Below, piece after piece: positions 17,320 through 26,557 of a stretch of DNA of 64,000 nt; the stretch's first letter is position 1, and each line of letters starts with the position of its first letter. Origin of the DNA: an uncultured Saprospiraceae bacterium. Its GTDB lineage: Bacteria; Bacteroidota; Bacteroidia; Chitinophagales; Saprospiraceae. The position numbers and the translations under genes are program-made. The DNA lies in assembly GCA_937923345.1 (NCBI GenBank), contig CAKZVJ010000042.1, positions 26,275 through 90,274 of the forward strand, read 5' to 3'. Under the pieces are notes generated by a model. It saw nothing but the letters and a program-made list of their open reading frames with translations. It did no database searches and had not been told where the DNA came from.

Positions 17320-17925
17320 ATGTTGAAAAATTTTAGACAATTTTTGATAACAACTTTGATCGGGGGACTCTTGGTTTTACTGCCTATTGGCCTTTTCTAT
17401 TTATTGGCTAAGTTTATCCTAGATTTGGCATCCACTGTTGTAAAACCTATAGCTGATCAAATCAAAATAGAAGGTCTTAACAACACTTACATCCTCCAAG
17501 GCATTGCCTTTCTTATCATTATAGCGGCGTGCTTCTTTGTGGGTCTATTTGTGAGAACTCGATCCGGAAAACAAATCTATTCTTATTTTGAGCAGAGAAG
17601 TTTGGCAAAACTTCCATTCTACAATGTGATTAAAGAAACTGTACAACAATTGCTCAGCAACCGGGACAAAAGCTTCTCACAAGTAGTAATAGCAGATGTC
17701 ATGCAAACTAAAATGACAGGTTTTGTTACCCACAATCATGAAAATGGACTTTACACCGTCTTTGTTCCTACTGCACCCAATCCAACCAATGGATATATAT
17801 TTCACTTAAAGAGTGATCAATTAGAATTTCTTGATATTAAAGCAGAAGATGCTATGCGCACTATTATCGGTGTAGGAACTGGTTCTGAAATTTTATTCAA
17901 AAAATCAAAAACAGAGGAGGAATAA
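17320..17925 (+). CDS. DUF502 membrane protein
   Basis: The 201-residue protein has two N-terminal hydrophobic helices (LITTLIGGLLVLLPIGLFYLL and ILQGIAFLIIIAACFFVGLFV) followed by a soluble domain with LPFYNVIKETVQQL, FVPTAPNPTNGYIFHL and DAMRTIIGVG, the typical DUF502 pattern. The biochemical role of the family is not established. It is probably co-transcribed with the exonuclease gene and ends four bases from the convergent acyltransferase. Confidence 0.9.
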   Translation: MLKNFRQFLITTLIGGLLVLLPIGLFYLLAKFILDLASTVVKPIADQIKIEGLNNTYILQGIAFLIIIAACFFVGLFVRTRSGKQIYSYFEQRSLAKLPFYNVIKETVQQLLSNRDKSFSQVVIADVMQTKMTGFVTHNHENGLYTVFVPTAPNPTNGYIFHLKSDQLEFLDIKAEDAMRTIIGVGTGSEILFKKSKTEEE

Positions 17926-17929
17926 AAAG

Positions 17930-19648
17930 TTATACAAATTTCTCAAGATTGTACCCTGTCATGCGATTATGATAAAAGTACAGTATCTTAAAATTTTGGC
18001 TTACTATAAGATTATAGTCCGAGTCTACTATTAGTGGTTGCATCGCATGGAAAGAGCCAAGCTGTTCTATTCCGTTTTGCAAAAGATCCTCTGGATCCAA
18101 AAATATTTGTGGCGCCAACTGTACTTTCCCTTTAGATTCCAACTCTATTAAGTGCGTGCGCAGTTGAGCGATCACCTCTATCATTTTATCCCTTTTAAAA
18201 GTATAATCTTCAGGAGGCATCCGAAGCAAAGCATATAAATCTAGATTAGAATACTCATTTTTTAATAAGCGGAAAGCTACAAATGCTACTAGATGGCTAC
18301 TCAAGACGATATTGTCTTTGTGATATCTTTCAACGATTCTATCCGCAAGAATCTTAGTGTATTCTCGTTCTCTTTGCAAGTTCTCTACAATGCGCCCCTC
18401 AGTCTTGAAGTAATCTTTGATATCAATCACATTACCATGCCTATCAAGGCTTTGGCCTTCAGCATCTACAAAATTCCCTAGTACATCCATAGGCTTACCG
18501 AAGGACAAAGTAATGTCCGACTTTCTAGTAAAAAGCCTCCATATAAATCTAGCCACTTTTTTTATAGAATAGGACTGATCATTTTTTCTTACATACAATT
18601 CTTTACCTTGCCTACGCAAATGCTCTTCGATTAAGAACTGCGCTTCCAGCACAAAATGATAACCCAAGACGATAGGCACTATAAACACTTTCTTGTTCTT
18701 GTTTTGCGCTAGGAGTGATCTTTGCGCTTCAATAGTTGTCCCTAATAAACCCATCTTCAGCTTACTCTCTAAGGCACCTGATCTAGACCTGGTCCCGCCA
18801 GGGAAAAACAAATTGTTAACCCCCCACTCTATACTCAGTTTGCTTACTCCTTTTAGGGTCTCTAGATAAACGGCATTCTTCTTTCTTCTATCTACTCTGT
18901 AGGGCCCAAGACGATTCATAAAATATGCTGCATATCCAGCATTGTAAAGATTCAAGCCCGCGCCGTAAGAAAATGCTGGCAGTCCGACTACTGCGTCCAT
19001 GGCATAGCCGATGAGTATAGAATCAAGATTGCTAAAATGGGTCGGAACCGCTACCACTGTACCTTTCTTCATCAATTCGCGAACGTCCTCTACAGCCCCT
19101 TGGCAATTTAACCGTTCATGGATACTCATACCTTTCTTATAGGTGCTTCGTCTAAAATTGCGAATCGCCGCGCCAGTATTCAATAACTTATTGAAGAAGA
19201 AGGTCAGAAAGCGCCTAGCAAAATGGAATGTCTTAAGCCTAAATGTGCTGACGATTTCTTCAGAATAGCCTTCGATAATTTCGTTGAGAATATTGTGATA
19301 AGCAGCGATTTGTTCTTCCTCGTTGCCATCATCCCTAGCTTCGATTAGTTTCTTTTGCAGCTTGGTCCACATAGCCGCTTCATTTGGCGGATCAACCTTC
19401 CACGGTTCTTCTTTGACCCTAATTCTTTCATCAAATATTGTCTTGGCAAGTAAGTCATACAACTTACCCTCATGCGTAGAAATCAATCTATCAAACACCA
19501 TTTTATTGAGCTGCAGAATAAATGAATCTCTAAGTTCACTCACCTTATAGATGGGCCAATCTCGAACATCTTCAAATACCGGTGGATATTTATGATAATT
19601 ATCCAACAGCTTTTCTTTCCTTGATTTGAGTCCTAACTTTGCTTCCAT
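17930..19648 (-). CDS. Glycerol-3-phosphate/lysophosphatidate acyltransferase family protein
   Basis: The 572-residue protein contains the PlsB/PlsC acyltransferase domain with the catalytic HxxxxD motif at H204-D209 (THFSNLDS) and the acceptor-binding FFPGGTRSRSG near 281-291. It is much larger than PlsC, with about 190 residues before and 280 after the core, and resembles PlsB-like enzymes that acylate glycerol-3-phosphate or a lysophospholipid in membrane lipid synthesis. Its start overlaps the end of engB by 16 bases, so the two are co-translated. The exact acceptor is not certain. Confidence 0.85.
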   Translation of the reverse strand: MEAKLGLKSRKEKLLDNYHKYPPVFEDVRDWPIYKVSELRDSFILQLNKMVFDRLISTHEGKLYDLLAKTIFDERIRVKEEPWKVDPPNEAAMWTKLQKKLIEARDDGNEEEQIAAYHNILNEIIEGYSEEIVSTFRLKTFHFARRFLTFFFNKLLNTGAAIRNFRRSTYKKGMSIHERLNCQGAVEDVRELMKKGTVVAVPTHFSNLDSILIGYAMDAVVGLPAFSYGAGLNLYNAGYAAYFMNRLGPYRVDRRKKNAVYLETLKGVSKLSIEWGVNNLFFPGGTRSRSGALESKLKMGLLGTTIEAQRSLLAQNKNKKVFIVPIVLGYHFVLEAQFLIEEHLRRQGKELYVRKNDQSYSIKKVARFIWRLFTRKSDITLSFGKPMDVLGNFVDAEGQSLDRHGNVIDIKDYFKTEGRIVENLQREREYTKILADRIVERYHKDNIVLSSHLVAFVAFRLLKNEYSNLDLYALLRMPPEDYTFKRDKMIEVIAQLRTHLIELESKGKVQLAPQIFLDPEDLLQNGIEQLGSFHAMQPLIVDSDYNLIVSQNFKILYFYHNRMTGYNLEKFV

Positions 19649-20247
19649 GCAGCAAATTTTTGATTTATATCCTCGATATAATTAAGTATCTCATCTCTAC
19701 CTGTTCGTTTATTTGCAGAGGTAGTAAACTGTTTTGGTAACTCGTGCCAGGTCTCTAGTAGGGCGTTTTGAAATGCCTTGATATTCTGCTCAATTTCAAC
19801 TGGCTTTGATTTATCAGTTTTTGTATATACAATCACGAATGGCACTCTGCTTTCTCCTAACCAATTGACAAACTCTATATCTATCTGCTGCGGTTTGATA
19901 TTGCTATCAATCAATAAAAAGGTACACTGTAAAGTCGTACGACGCTGTAAATAGCCTTCGATCATCTTTCTAAACTTCTCTCTTTTTACTTTTGAGATCT
20001 TGGCATATCCATAGCCAGGAAGGTCCACGAGATACCACTCTTTATTGATTATAAAGTAGTTTATCATTTGTGTTTTTCCAGGCTTTCCAGAAGTTAAAGC
20101 AAGCTTTTTACGATCGCATAGCATATTGATCAGCGAGGACTTACCGACGTTACTTCTACCAATAAATGCGTACTCAGGTATCTTAGAAGGAGGGCACTTA
20201 TTTACGTTAGGAAAGCTTGCTGAATAATCAGCGGTATATATTGCCAT
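19633..20247 (-). CDS. engB: Ribosome biogenesis GTPase EngB/YsxC
   Basis: The protein (204 residues from the ATG at 20247) is a TrmE-Era-like GTPase needed for assembly of the large ribosomal subunit. It has the P-loop GRSNVGKSSL, the switch-II motif DLPGYGYAK typical of EngB, and the base-recognition YTKTDKS. An ATG at 20271 would add eight residues, but the predicted -7 box (20269-20276) overlaps it, so I use the inner Met (MAIYTADYSASFP), which also matches the family start. It overlaps the acyltransferase gene by 16 bases. Confidence 0.95.
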   Translation of the reverse strand: MAIYTADYSASFPNVNKCPPSKIPEYAFIGRSNVGKSSLINMLCDRKKLALTSGKPGKTQMINYFIINKEWYLVDLPGYGYAKISKVKREKFRKMIEGYLQRRTTLQCTFLLIDSNIKPQQIDIEFVNWLGESRVPFVIVYTKTDKSKPVEIEQNIKAFQNALLETWHELPKQFTTSANKRTGRDEILNYIEDINQKFAAWKQS

Positions 20248-20268
20248 TGGCCTTTTAATTATGAGCCT

Positions 20269-20276
20269 CAAAAGTA
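20269..20276 (-). promoter_or_regulatory. Candidate -7 element of engB
   Basis: On the minus strand it reads TACTTTTG, an exact TAnnTTTG match, 21 bases upstream of the ATG at 20247. Its position rules against the longer reading frame starting at 20271. Confidence 0.5.
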
Positions 20277-20426
20277 AGCATCATTTCTTAATTAATATTT
20301 AAAAAAGCTAGAATAGAGCTTAAAGTAAAGTTAATCTAGCCAAATCAGTGACTTAAGGAAAGAATAGGGATTAACTTAGTATCGTTAGATAGACAATTTT
20401 ACGATAGAACCTTAAAATAACCGCAT

Positions 20427-21041
20427 ATGAAAAATGTATTTCTTGTTCTCGCAATTCTATTATCCAGCCATGTGGCTTTTGCTCAAGTCAATTTTGGACT
20501 TAAGGGTGGAGTCAACACTTTTAATGTGAATGACGAAGTCCTCAGTGGTGATGTCAATGACTTTACCCTCGCCGTTAAGGAGGCCCAATATGGTTTTCAT
20601 GCGGGCGTTTTCTTAAGAGCCAAACTAGGGCCTATTTTATTGCAGCCAGAAGTGGTATTTAATTCTGACAATATTGATTACACTTTTGATCAAGACCAAC
20701 TGGGACAAACGATTATCAATCAGAAGTATCGTGCGATTGACTTGCCTGTATTGACTGGTTTCAAACTGGGTCCGTTGAGGATATTAGCAGGGCCTGTTGG
20801 GCATTATCAGTTGGAGAGCATCAGCGAATTGACGGATGACATAAGGACGGAAGCTTTCGCGGACAAGCTTAGTCTAGGTTGGCAAATAGGAGGCGGATTT
20901 GATATCAAAAAAATCACTTTTGATCTTCGTTACGAATCGAATGATAGCAAACTGGGAGAGTCCCTCAATATATTTGGTCAAAGTGTCCAGTTCGCTCAAA
21001 GTAGAAATCGAGTGGTCGCCTCGATTGGCTACAAGTTTTGA
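20427..21041 (+). CDS. Outer membrane beta-barrel protein
   Basis: The 204-residue protein has a signal peptide (MKNVFLVLAILLSSHVAFAQ) and then alternating beta-strand patterns, beginning VNFGLKGGVNTF and ending VVASIGYKF, as in the small outer-membrane-barrel domains common in Bacteroidota. The last residue is Phe, typical for barrels inserted by BamA. There is no enzymatic motif, so its role (porin, adhesin or structural) is open. A hairpin terminator follows. Confidence 0.85.
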   Translation: MKNVFLVLAILLSSHVAFAQVNFGLKGGVNTFNVNDEVLSGDVNDFTLAVKEAQYGFHAGVFLRAKLGPILLQPEVVFNSDNIDYTFDQDQLGQTIINQKYRAIDLPVLTGFKLGPLRILAGPVGHYQLESISELTDDIRTEAFADKLSLGWQIGGGFDIKKITFDLRYESNDSKLGESLNIFGQSVQFAQSRNRVVASIGYKF

Positions 21042-21102
21042 TGCGTAGGTCAAAACAACAATACCTAAACATATATACTAAAGAGAGTTTGCAGATTGCA
21101 TA

Positions 21103-21138
21103 AGTAGAGGCACCAGTAAAAGTGTCTCTACTTTTTTT
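21103..21138 (+). terminator. Hairpin terminator after the beta-barrel gene
   Basis: AGTAGAGGCAC pairs with GTGTCTCTACT (one G-U) over an 8-base loop and is followed by seven T residues. Confidence 0.85.
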
Positions 21139-21154
21139 ATTGAGTCTGTAATTA

Positions 21155-21285
21155 TTATCGGGGGCCATCCACACGCCTTATCAGGCTGTGGTCGAGTCGT
21201 CCGTTACTTCCGACGAAAAAGTCGGAACCACTTCCACCTCTTGTCCTCTAGGGCTATAGCTGAACCGCATCGCCCTGTATCATAA
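21155..21285 (-). repeat. Structured hairpin element, copy S4
   Basis: Read on the minus strand, the left flank (21275-21228) nearly matches 11068-11114 of copy S1, including AGCTATAGCCCTAGAGGA. It then has AAGTGG, a short stem TTCCGAC/GTCGGAA with a 6-base loop (21227-21208), and GTAACGGACGACTCGACC. The stem sequence differs completely from those of the other copies while the flanks are kept. Confidence 0.75.
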
Positions 21286-21299
21286 ATTAGGGCTATTCA

Positions 21300-21536
21300 G
21301 AAGTAAGAGAAGAACCCCCAGAGGGGGTGACCTTATTATAGCCCAGGGTGGAAACCCAAGGTATTTGGGGTGGCAAGAACCAATTTGGCGTGATTTTCTT
21401 TTAAAAATCATGACAAATTGAGTCTGAGAATAACCCTGTTTTTAAAGCAATAATATTAAAAATGAGGTAATCATTTAGAGATTTTGAGATGTAAAACCTT
21501 TTATCTCAATGAAATATGATATTTCTGTACATCCCT
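21300..21536 (-). repeat. Dispersed intergenic repeat, copy B
   Basis: The reverse complement of this stretch aligns along nearly its whole length with copy A (2535-2812). Shared landmarks are AGAAATATCATA, TTGAGATAAAA, AAATCTCTAAATGATTAC, AAAGAAAATCACGCCAAA and the terminal TTCTTCTCTTACTTCT. The central palindrome is simpler here, with CAATTTG and CAAATTG arms and TGATTTTT against AAAATCA. It is sandwiched between elements S4 and S5. Confidence 0.8.
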
Positions 21537-21584
21537 AAATTATATGACGCAATATTTTTTATGGTTTCACTACCTATTATGACA

Positions 21585-21740
21585 CCATCGCGTAGTAGCG
21601 CAGCGCCCGAAGCTCGTCGCTCGGAGAGCGAAAGGATAATGGATAGTAGAGATGCGACGGAAGGGAGCAGTCACGATTTTTCTTCGTGACCAGAACGAAG
21701 TGGCGTCTCGGATAGCCAGGTGCCGATTTTTCATTCGGCA
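21585..21740 (+). repeat. Structured hairpin element, divergent copy S5
   Basis: A GC-rich stretch carries CGGAGAGCGAAAG and GGATAGTAGAG, similar to the left part of copy S2 (CGGAGCACGAAAG and GGATAGAAACGG). An inner hairpin pairs GTCACGA with TCGTGAC (21670-21690), and an outer GAGATGC roughly pairs with GCGTCTC. It ends in CGGATAGCC, as S1 does. Assignment to the family is less sure than for S1-S4. Confidence 0.5.
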
Positions 21741-21794
21741 TATCTCCAAAGAATCTTTTTAGTAAGAATGATACTGCACAATCTCACAAGTGGA

Positions 21795-22850
21795 TTAATA
21801 CAAGACGGTACGAGGATCCAAATAGGCATACAGGATATCGACCAATACGTTGATGATGACAAAAGTAATCGCAGTAAATATAACGGCACCCATGACGACA
21901 GGTATATCAAAATTGATCAAAGCGGTTACCGTTACCTCCCCTAGCCCTTTGAAGTTGAAAACATTCTCCACAAAGAATGCGCCTGCCAATAAGGCTGCAA
22001 ACCAGCCAGTAATTGCCGTAGCTACAGGGTTCAGAGCATTGCGTAAACCATGCTTGAAAATCAGCTTAGTTTTCTGCAAACCCTTGGCTTTTCCGGTCCG
22101 CATAAAATCCATATTTAGCACATCAAGCATGGAGGATCGCGTCAACAAAGTGATGATCGCAACCGGTCGAATCCCTAAAGCGATACCCGGTAAAAGTAGA
22201 TTTTTGAAAACGTACACAGGGTCTCCAAAATCATCAAGCTCTAGTATACTGCCCTGCACATTGAGTCCAGTTAGGTCTCCTAAATAGTATCCAAAGATCA
22301 AGGCTAAAATAATAGCGGTGACGTAACTCGGCAATGAATAGCCAATCACCGAGCAAACGACCGCAATGTTATCTGTCCAACTATTTTTATAAACTGCGGC
22401 GATCACGCCAAGAAAAATACCTAAGATGCTGGCCAAGGTAATGGCAAATAGCGCCAGCAAAATCGTCTTGGGAATAGCTTCTGAAAGTATGGCAGAAACG
22501 CTGCGCCCGGTCTGATAACTCTCTCTTAAATATGGCTTCTTCAGGATAAGTTTTTTCTTCCCTAAAGGTATAATCGAGGTGAATGCATACCTCCTTTTTT
22601 GCGCATCTGCCAGAGAGATAATATTGATCGGAGAAATATCTCGCAAGTAATAATACAACTGTATGTAAAGCGGTTTATCCAGGCCCAGTGCCGTGCGCTT
22701 TGCCGCCACAGCTCCTGTCTCTGCGCGCTGACCAAAGGTAAGTTGGGCAGGGTCAACGGGCGCTAAAAATATAATCGTCGTAATCAGCATCACAATAGTA
22801 ATGATGACTGCAATACCCGTTAACAGCCTTTTGAATATATACCTTAACAT
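21795..22850 (-). CDS. DppB-type ABC transporter permease
   Basis: The 351-residue inner-membrane protein starts MLRYIFKRLLTGIAVIITIVM, typical of oligopeptide/dipeptide permeases (DppB/OppB). About six helices follow, with the cytoplasmic EAA loop MRTGKAKGLQKTKLIFKHG and the C-terminal VDILYAYLDPR. It would form a channel with a DppC-like partner to import peptides or nickel. No partner permease, ATPase or binding protein lies next to it: downstream are repeats and a convergent barrel gene. It begins 3 bases after selD, as the last gene of glpK-mnmH-selD-permease. Confidence 0.9.
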   Translation of the reverse strand: MLRYIFKRLLTGIAVIITIVMLITTIIFLAPVDPAQLTFGQRAETGAVAAKRTALGLDKPLYIQLYYYLRDISPINIISLADAQKRRYAFTSIIPLGKKKLILKKPYLRESYQTGRSVSAILSEAIPKTILLALFAITLASILGIFLGVIAAVYKNSWTDNIAVVCSVIGYSLPSYVTAIILALIFGYYLGDLTGLNVQGSILELDDFGDPVYVFKNLLLPGIALGIRPVAIITLLTRSSMLDVLNMDFMRTGKAKGLQKTKLIFKHGLRNALNPVATAITGWFAALLAGAFFVENVFNFKGLGEVTVTALINFDIPVVMGAVIFTAITFVIINVLVDILYAYLDPRTVLY

Positions 22851-22853
22851 GCT

Positions 22854-23900
22854 TTACTTTACGTACACATCGAATTCAATTTTCGCTTTCATTTGTCCTA
22901 TCGGATGTGCTGAATATTCTGAGTTTTCAATAAGCTTTTCAAATTCGTCTTTATGGTCTGCGGAGATGGCAACGAGCAAACCACCACTTGTCTGTGGGTC
23001 GGCCAAAATGTTCTTTTGGTAATCTGAAACGGGTGCAATCTTGTGTCCATAACTCGCCCAATTTCTATTGGTACCGCCTGGGACACTCCCTTTATCAAGG
23101 TAGTAATCTAGCGCTTCTTTATGCAATAGTGGGACTTGATCAAAGATAAGTTCGGCAGACAATTGGCTGGCTGCACACATTTCTGTAAGGTGGCCAAGTA
23201 ATCCAAATCCGGTCACATCCGTCATAGCATGTACGTAATCTTGCTTGCCTAATTCTGCTCCTAATTTATTGAGCTTCAGCATACTATCTGTAGCAATATG
23301 GTCATGCTCTGGCAGCCTAATTTCCTTTTTTTGAGCAGTAGACAGGATGCCCACTCCTAGCCCTTTTGACAAATACAAATAATCTCCTTCCTGAGCACCT
23401 CCATTCTTTTTGAGGTTTTTGGTATCTAAAATACCGGTGACCGCTAGACCAAATATAGGTTCTGGACTATCGATACTATGCCCACCCGCCAAGGGTATGC
23501 CAGCCTCCGCGCAGGCTGCTCGTCCACCTTCGATCACCATATTGGCGTATTCAATAGGTACAGTATTCACGGGCCAGCCTAGGATAGCAATCGCCATCAG
23601 AGGCTTTGCGCCCATAGCGTATATATCGCTAATAGCATTGATACTAGCGATCTTCCCAAAGTCAACAGGATCATCCACGATGGGCATAAAAAAGTCGGTA
23701 GTGCTCACGATAGATTTTCCATCTCCGATGTCCATTACCGCCGCATCATCTCTCTCATCATTACCAACTAGCAGATTGGGGAAAGGTATTTTCTCTTGTG
23801 CTGTTTTCAAAATCTGATCAAGTACTTGAGGACTTATTTTGCACCCACATCCTGCACCATGACTGTATTGCGTCAATTTTATTTCTTCTGTTTTATTCAC
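22854..23900 (-). CDS. selD: Selenide, water dikinase (selenophosphate synthetase)
   Basis: The 348-residue enzyme makes selenophosphate from selenide and ATP. The N-terminal active-site loop SHGAGCGCK has Cys18 and Lys21, matching the E. coli Cys17/Lys20 pair. The enzyme is the Cys form, with no in-frame TGA read as selenocysteine. Further hallmarks are [11 protein letters not shown] (ATP/Mg binding), [12 protein letters not shown] and [10 protein letters not shown]. It starts five bases after mnmH, so its product most likely feeds 2-selenouridine in tRNA. No selA, selB or tRNA-Sec gene is in the window. Confidence 0.96.
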   Translation of the reverse strand: MNKTEEIKLTQYSHGAGCGCKISPQVLDQILKTAQEKIPFPNLLVGNDERDDAAVMDIGDGKSIVSTTDFFMPIVDDPVDFGKIASINAISDIYAMGAKPLMAIAILGWPVNTVPIEYANMVIEGGRAACAEAGIPLAGGHSIDSPEPIFGLAVTGILDTKNLKKNGGAQEGDYLYLSKGLGVGILSTAQKKEIRLPEHDHIATDSMLKLNKLGAELGKQDYVHAMTDVTGFGLLGHLTEMCAASQLSAELIFDQVPLLHKEALDYYLDKGSVPGGTNRNWASYGHKIAPVSDYQKNILADPQTSGGLLVAISADHKDEFEKLIENSEYSAHPIGQMKAKIEFDVYVK

Positions 23901-23905
23901 TATCC

Positions 23906-24946
23906 TTATATTTTATGTTTGTAGACAATAAGATCCTTTGCAATTTCTGCAAAATTTCCGTGCTCAAAATTAATCTTATAAATAAACTCCGTTTTGTTTT
24001 TCTCTAGCAAATTTGTGTAAGATTTGTCATAATACGTCAGCGCGATAGCGGCAGCATTTGCATAGTCCCCTTTGTCGACTGCCTCCACTGCCTGTTTTAG
24101 TCTCAAGCCCCCCAGGCGTTTCTGTATTTTTTCAAAGGCGATTTTTAAATCCTGTGGATCATCTTTAGAATAGGTATCAATCAAATGTTGTATCCTGTCT
24201 TTATTAGGGATAGATATATTGATGAGTGGGCTGGCTTTAAGAATCGGCCAAAAGTCTTCCTGGATAGCGATGCGCCCAATCATTCGGCTTTCATTTTCAA
24301 TCCAAATGGACTTTGTCAGATCCAAACTTTTGATTTGATGCGCTAGTGAATTTTCAAAATGTTCGATGGATGGTTGAGCGGCCTCTCCTATCCAGCCAAA
24401 GGCTGACCCCTTATGATTGGCCAATCCCTCCAAGTCTATGACTTGTTCTCCTTGCGCTGAGAGTTCGTGCAGAATTTTTGTCTTTCCTGATCCCGTTTTT
24501 CCCCCAAGGACGATCAGCTTTAATGCTTTATTGCCGAGTACTCGAGCTACACCTTTGCGATACGCTTTGTAGCCTCCTGGAATAGTGCTTGTTTTGAACC
24601 CGGCCATGTTAAATAACCAGGACATTGATTGGCTTCGTTTTCCTCCGCGCCAGCAATAAATGGTCGCCTCCTGGTTCCCAATAAACTGCCTAGCTTCTTT
24701 GAGAAAAGTGTGCATCTTCGGCCCTACCAATTCGATGCCTCTATCAAAGGCTTGCTCAGGACTTGATTGTTTATACAGAGTTCCTATTTCGACCCTTTCT
24801 TCGTTTGAAAGTAAAGGAATATTCTTAGCCCCTATGATGTGACCTAGATTATACTCCGCAGGTGTTCTGACATCAATAATATTTGATGTCTGATTGGGAT
24901 CAAATATGGGTGCTAAAAGGGCATCTATTTGTTCAGTTGCTTCCAT
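23906..24946 (-). CDS. mnmH: tRNA 2-selenouridine synthase
   Basis: MnmH (SelU/YbbB) replaces sulfur with selenium at the wobble 2-thiouridine of tRNA, through a geranylated intermediate. The 346-residue protein has a rhodanese domain with the active Cys98 in [12 protein letters not shown] and then a P-loop domain with [10 protein letters not shown] (about 148-157). I start it at the ATG at 24946, which shares its A with the glpK stop in a TAATG overlap. A longer frame begins at 24979 inside glpK but adds 11 poorly conserved residues. selD follows after five bases. Confidence 0.93.
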   Translation of the reverse strand: MEATEQIDALLAPIFDPNQTSNIIDVRTPAEYNLGHIIGAKNIPLLSNEERVEIGTLYKQSSPEQAFDRGIELVGPKMHTFLKEARQFIGNQEATIYCWRGGKRSQSMSWLFNMAGFKTSTIPGGYKAYRKGVARVLGNKALKLIVLGGKTGSGKTKILHELSAQGEQVIDLEGLANHKGSAFGWIGEAAQPSIEHFENSLAHQIKSLDLTKSIWIENESRMIGRIAIQEDFWPILKASPLINISIPNKDRIQHLIDTYSKDDPQDLKIAFEKIQKRLGGLRLKQAVEAVDKGDYANAAAIALTYYDKSYTNLLEKNKTEFIYKINFEHGNFAEIAKDLIVYKHKI

Positions 24947-26424
24947 TACATCATGGTTCTTTTGACGGCTTTTTGCCAACCCGCGTACAGTTGTTTTCTT
25001 TCCTTGTCGTTCAGTTTATCTCTAAATTCTTTGTCTACTTTCCATGATTTACTGATGCGCTTCATATCGTAAAACCCAGTGTGAATGCCGGCGAGATAAG
25101 CCGCACCCAATGCTGTAGTTTCTATAACTTTTGGGCGCTCAACGGGTACACCAAGTATATTTGATTGACATTGCATCAAGAAATCGTTAGCAGATGCACC
25201 ACCATCTACACGTAACTTTTTCAAAGTAACTTTACTGTCCTTTTCCATAGCATCTAGCACATCTTTGGTTTGATAAGTTAAGGATTCAAGCGTAGCTCTG
25301 ATAATATGACTCTTGTTAACTCCTCTAGTCAATCCATAGATAGCACCTGTAGCATTCATATCCCAATACGGCGCCCCTAGACCTGAAAATGCAGGTACTA
25401 CATACACCCCGGCACTATCAGATACTGTATTTGCAAAATATTCGGAATCCGCTGCGTTGTCTAAAATCCTTAGACCATCTCTTAGCCACTGGATAGCTGC
25501 TCCTGCAATAAATACTGACCCCTCTAAGGCATAGGTTACCTCACCATTTATACCCCAAGCTATCGTAGTGAGTAAACCATTTTTTGAATTGAAAGCTTTC
25601 TCACCCGTATTCATCAACATGAAGCAGCCCGTACCGTAGGTGTTCTTTGCCATACCAGCTGTGAAGCAAGTCTGCCCAAAAAGGGCAGCTTGCTGATCAC
25701 CAGCAATACCCGTGATCGGAATAGAAAAACCGAAGATAGATTTATCTGTTGTTCCAAAATCACCACTGCTATTCCTGACCTCTGGCAATACCTCTGCTGG
25801 TATATTGAGATGGGACAATATCTTTTTATCCCAGCATAGCTTTTTGATATTATAGATCATGGTGCGACTAGCATTGCTATAGTCCGTGGCGTGTACCTTG
25901 CCACCAGTAAGATTCCACAAAAGCCAGGTGTCGACCGTACCAAAAAGTACTTTCCCTTGTTTGACTTTTTTCCTGATGTCTGGAATGTTGTCCAGCATCC
26001 ATTTTATCTTTGTCCCAGAAAAATATGCATCTACTACAAGACCTGTATTCGAGCGGATATACTTTTCTAGACCAGCCTTCTTTATCTTATTGCAGATTGG
26101 CGCAGTTCTTCTGTCCTGCCATACGATTGCATTACAGATAGGCTCGCCAGTATCTGCATTCCACATGACAGTAGTTTCTCGCTGATTTGTAATCCCTATG
26201 GAGTCTATTTGGCTCGCATTGATCTTATGCTTGGCAAGAACCTTTTTGGCTACTTTTATCTGTGATCTTAGAATGTCATTAGCGTCGTGCTCCACCCACC
26301 CTGGCTGGGGAAAATGTTGTGCAAATTCTTCCTGGGCTATTCCTTTTATTCGGCCTGCATGATCAAACAAAATAGCTCTAGAGCTAGTCGTTCCTTGATC
26401 AAGGGCTAAAACATACTTTTTCAT
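24946..26424 (-). CDS. glpK: Glycerol kinase
   Basis: GlpK phosphorylates glycerol to sn-glycerol-3-phosphate. The protein is 492 residues from the ATG at 26424 and starts [20 protein letters not shown], the phosphate-1 motif of the FGGY kinases. It also has [22 protein letters not shown], and the C-terminal FGGY signature region with [15 protein letters not shown]. The open frame extends 25 codons further to 26499, but that extension is not conserved in the family. No glpF or glpD is adjacent. Translation is coupled to mnmH by TAATG. Confidence 0.96.
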   Translation of the reverse strand: MKKYVLALDQGTTSSRAILFDHAGRIKGIAQEEFAQHFPQPGWVEHDANDILRSQIKVAKKVLAKHKINASQIDSIGITNQRETTVMWNADTGEPICNAIVWQDRRTAPICNKIKKAGLEKYIRSNTGLVVDAYFSGTKIKWMLDNIPDIRKKVKQGKVLFGTVDTWLLWNLTGGKVHATDYSNASRTMIYNIKKLCWDKKILSHLNIPAEVLPEVRNSSGDFGTTDKSIFGFSIPITGIAGDQQAALFGQTCFTAGMAKNTYGTGCFMLMNTGEKAFNSKNGLLTTIAWGINGEVTYALEGSVFIAGAAIQWLRDGLRILDNAADSEYFANTVSDSAGVYVVPAFSGLGAPYWDMNATGAIYGLTRGVNKSHIIRATLESLTYQTKDVLDAMEKDSKVTLKKLRVDGGASANDFLMQCQSNILGVPVERPKVIETTALGAAYLAGIHTGFYDMKRISKSWKVDKEFRDKLNDKERKQLYAGWQKAVKRTMM

Positions 26425-26557
26425 GAATAATTTTAATAGATTCGTTGTTGCAATTAGCGTGAAAATACGGAATGCTATGCCTAAATAGTAAATATTCACT
26501 ATATATTAAGGGTAACAATAATGGGAACATAAAAAAGACTCATTTGTTAATATCGAT

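Noticed and set aside
22562..23817. Long frames opposite selD and the permease (up to 145 codons)
   Set aside because: Antisense shadows; the minus-strand genes have complete family motifs.
22854..23900. SelD as a selenoprotein
   Set aside because: The active-site residue is encoded by a normal Cys codon and the frame has no internal TGA.
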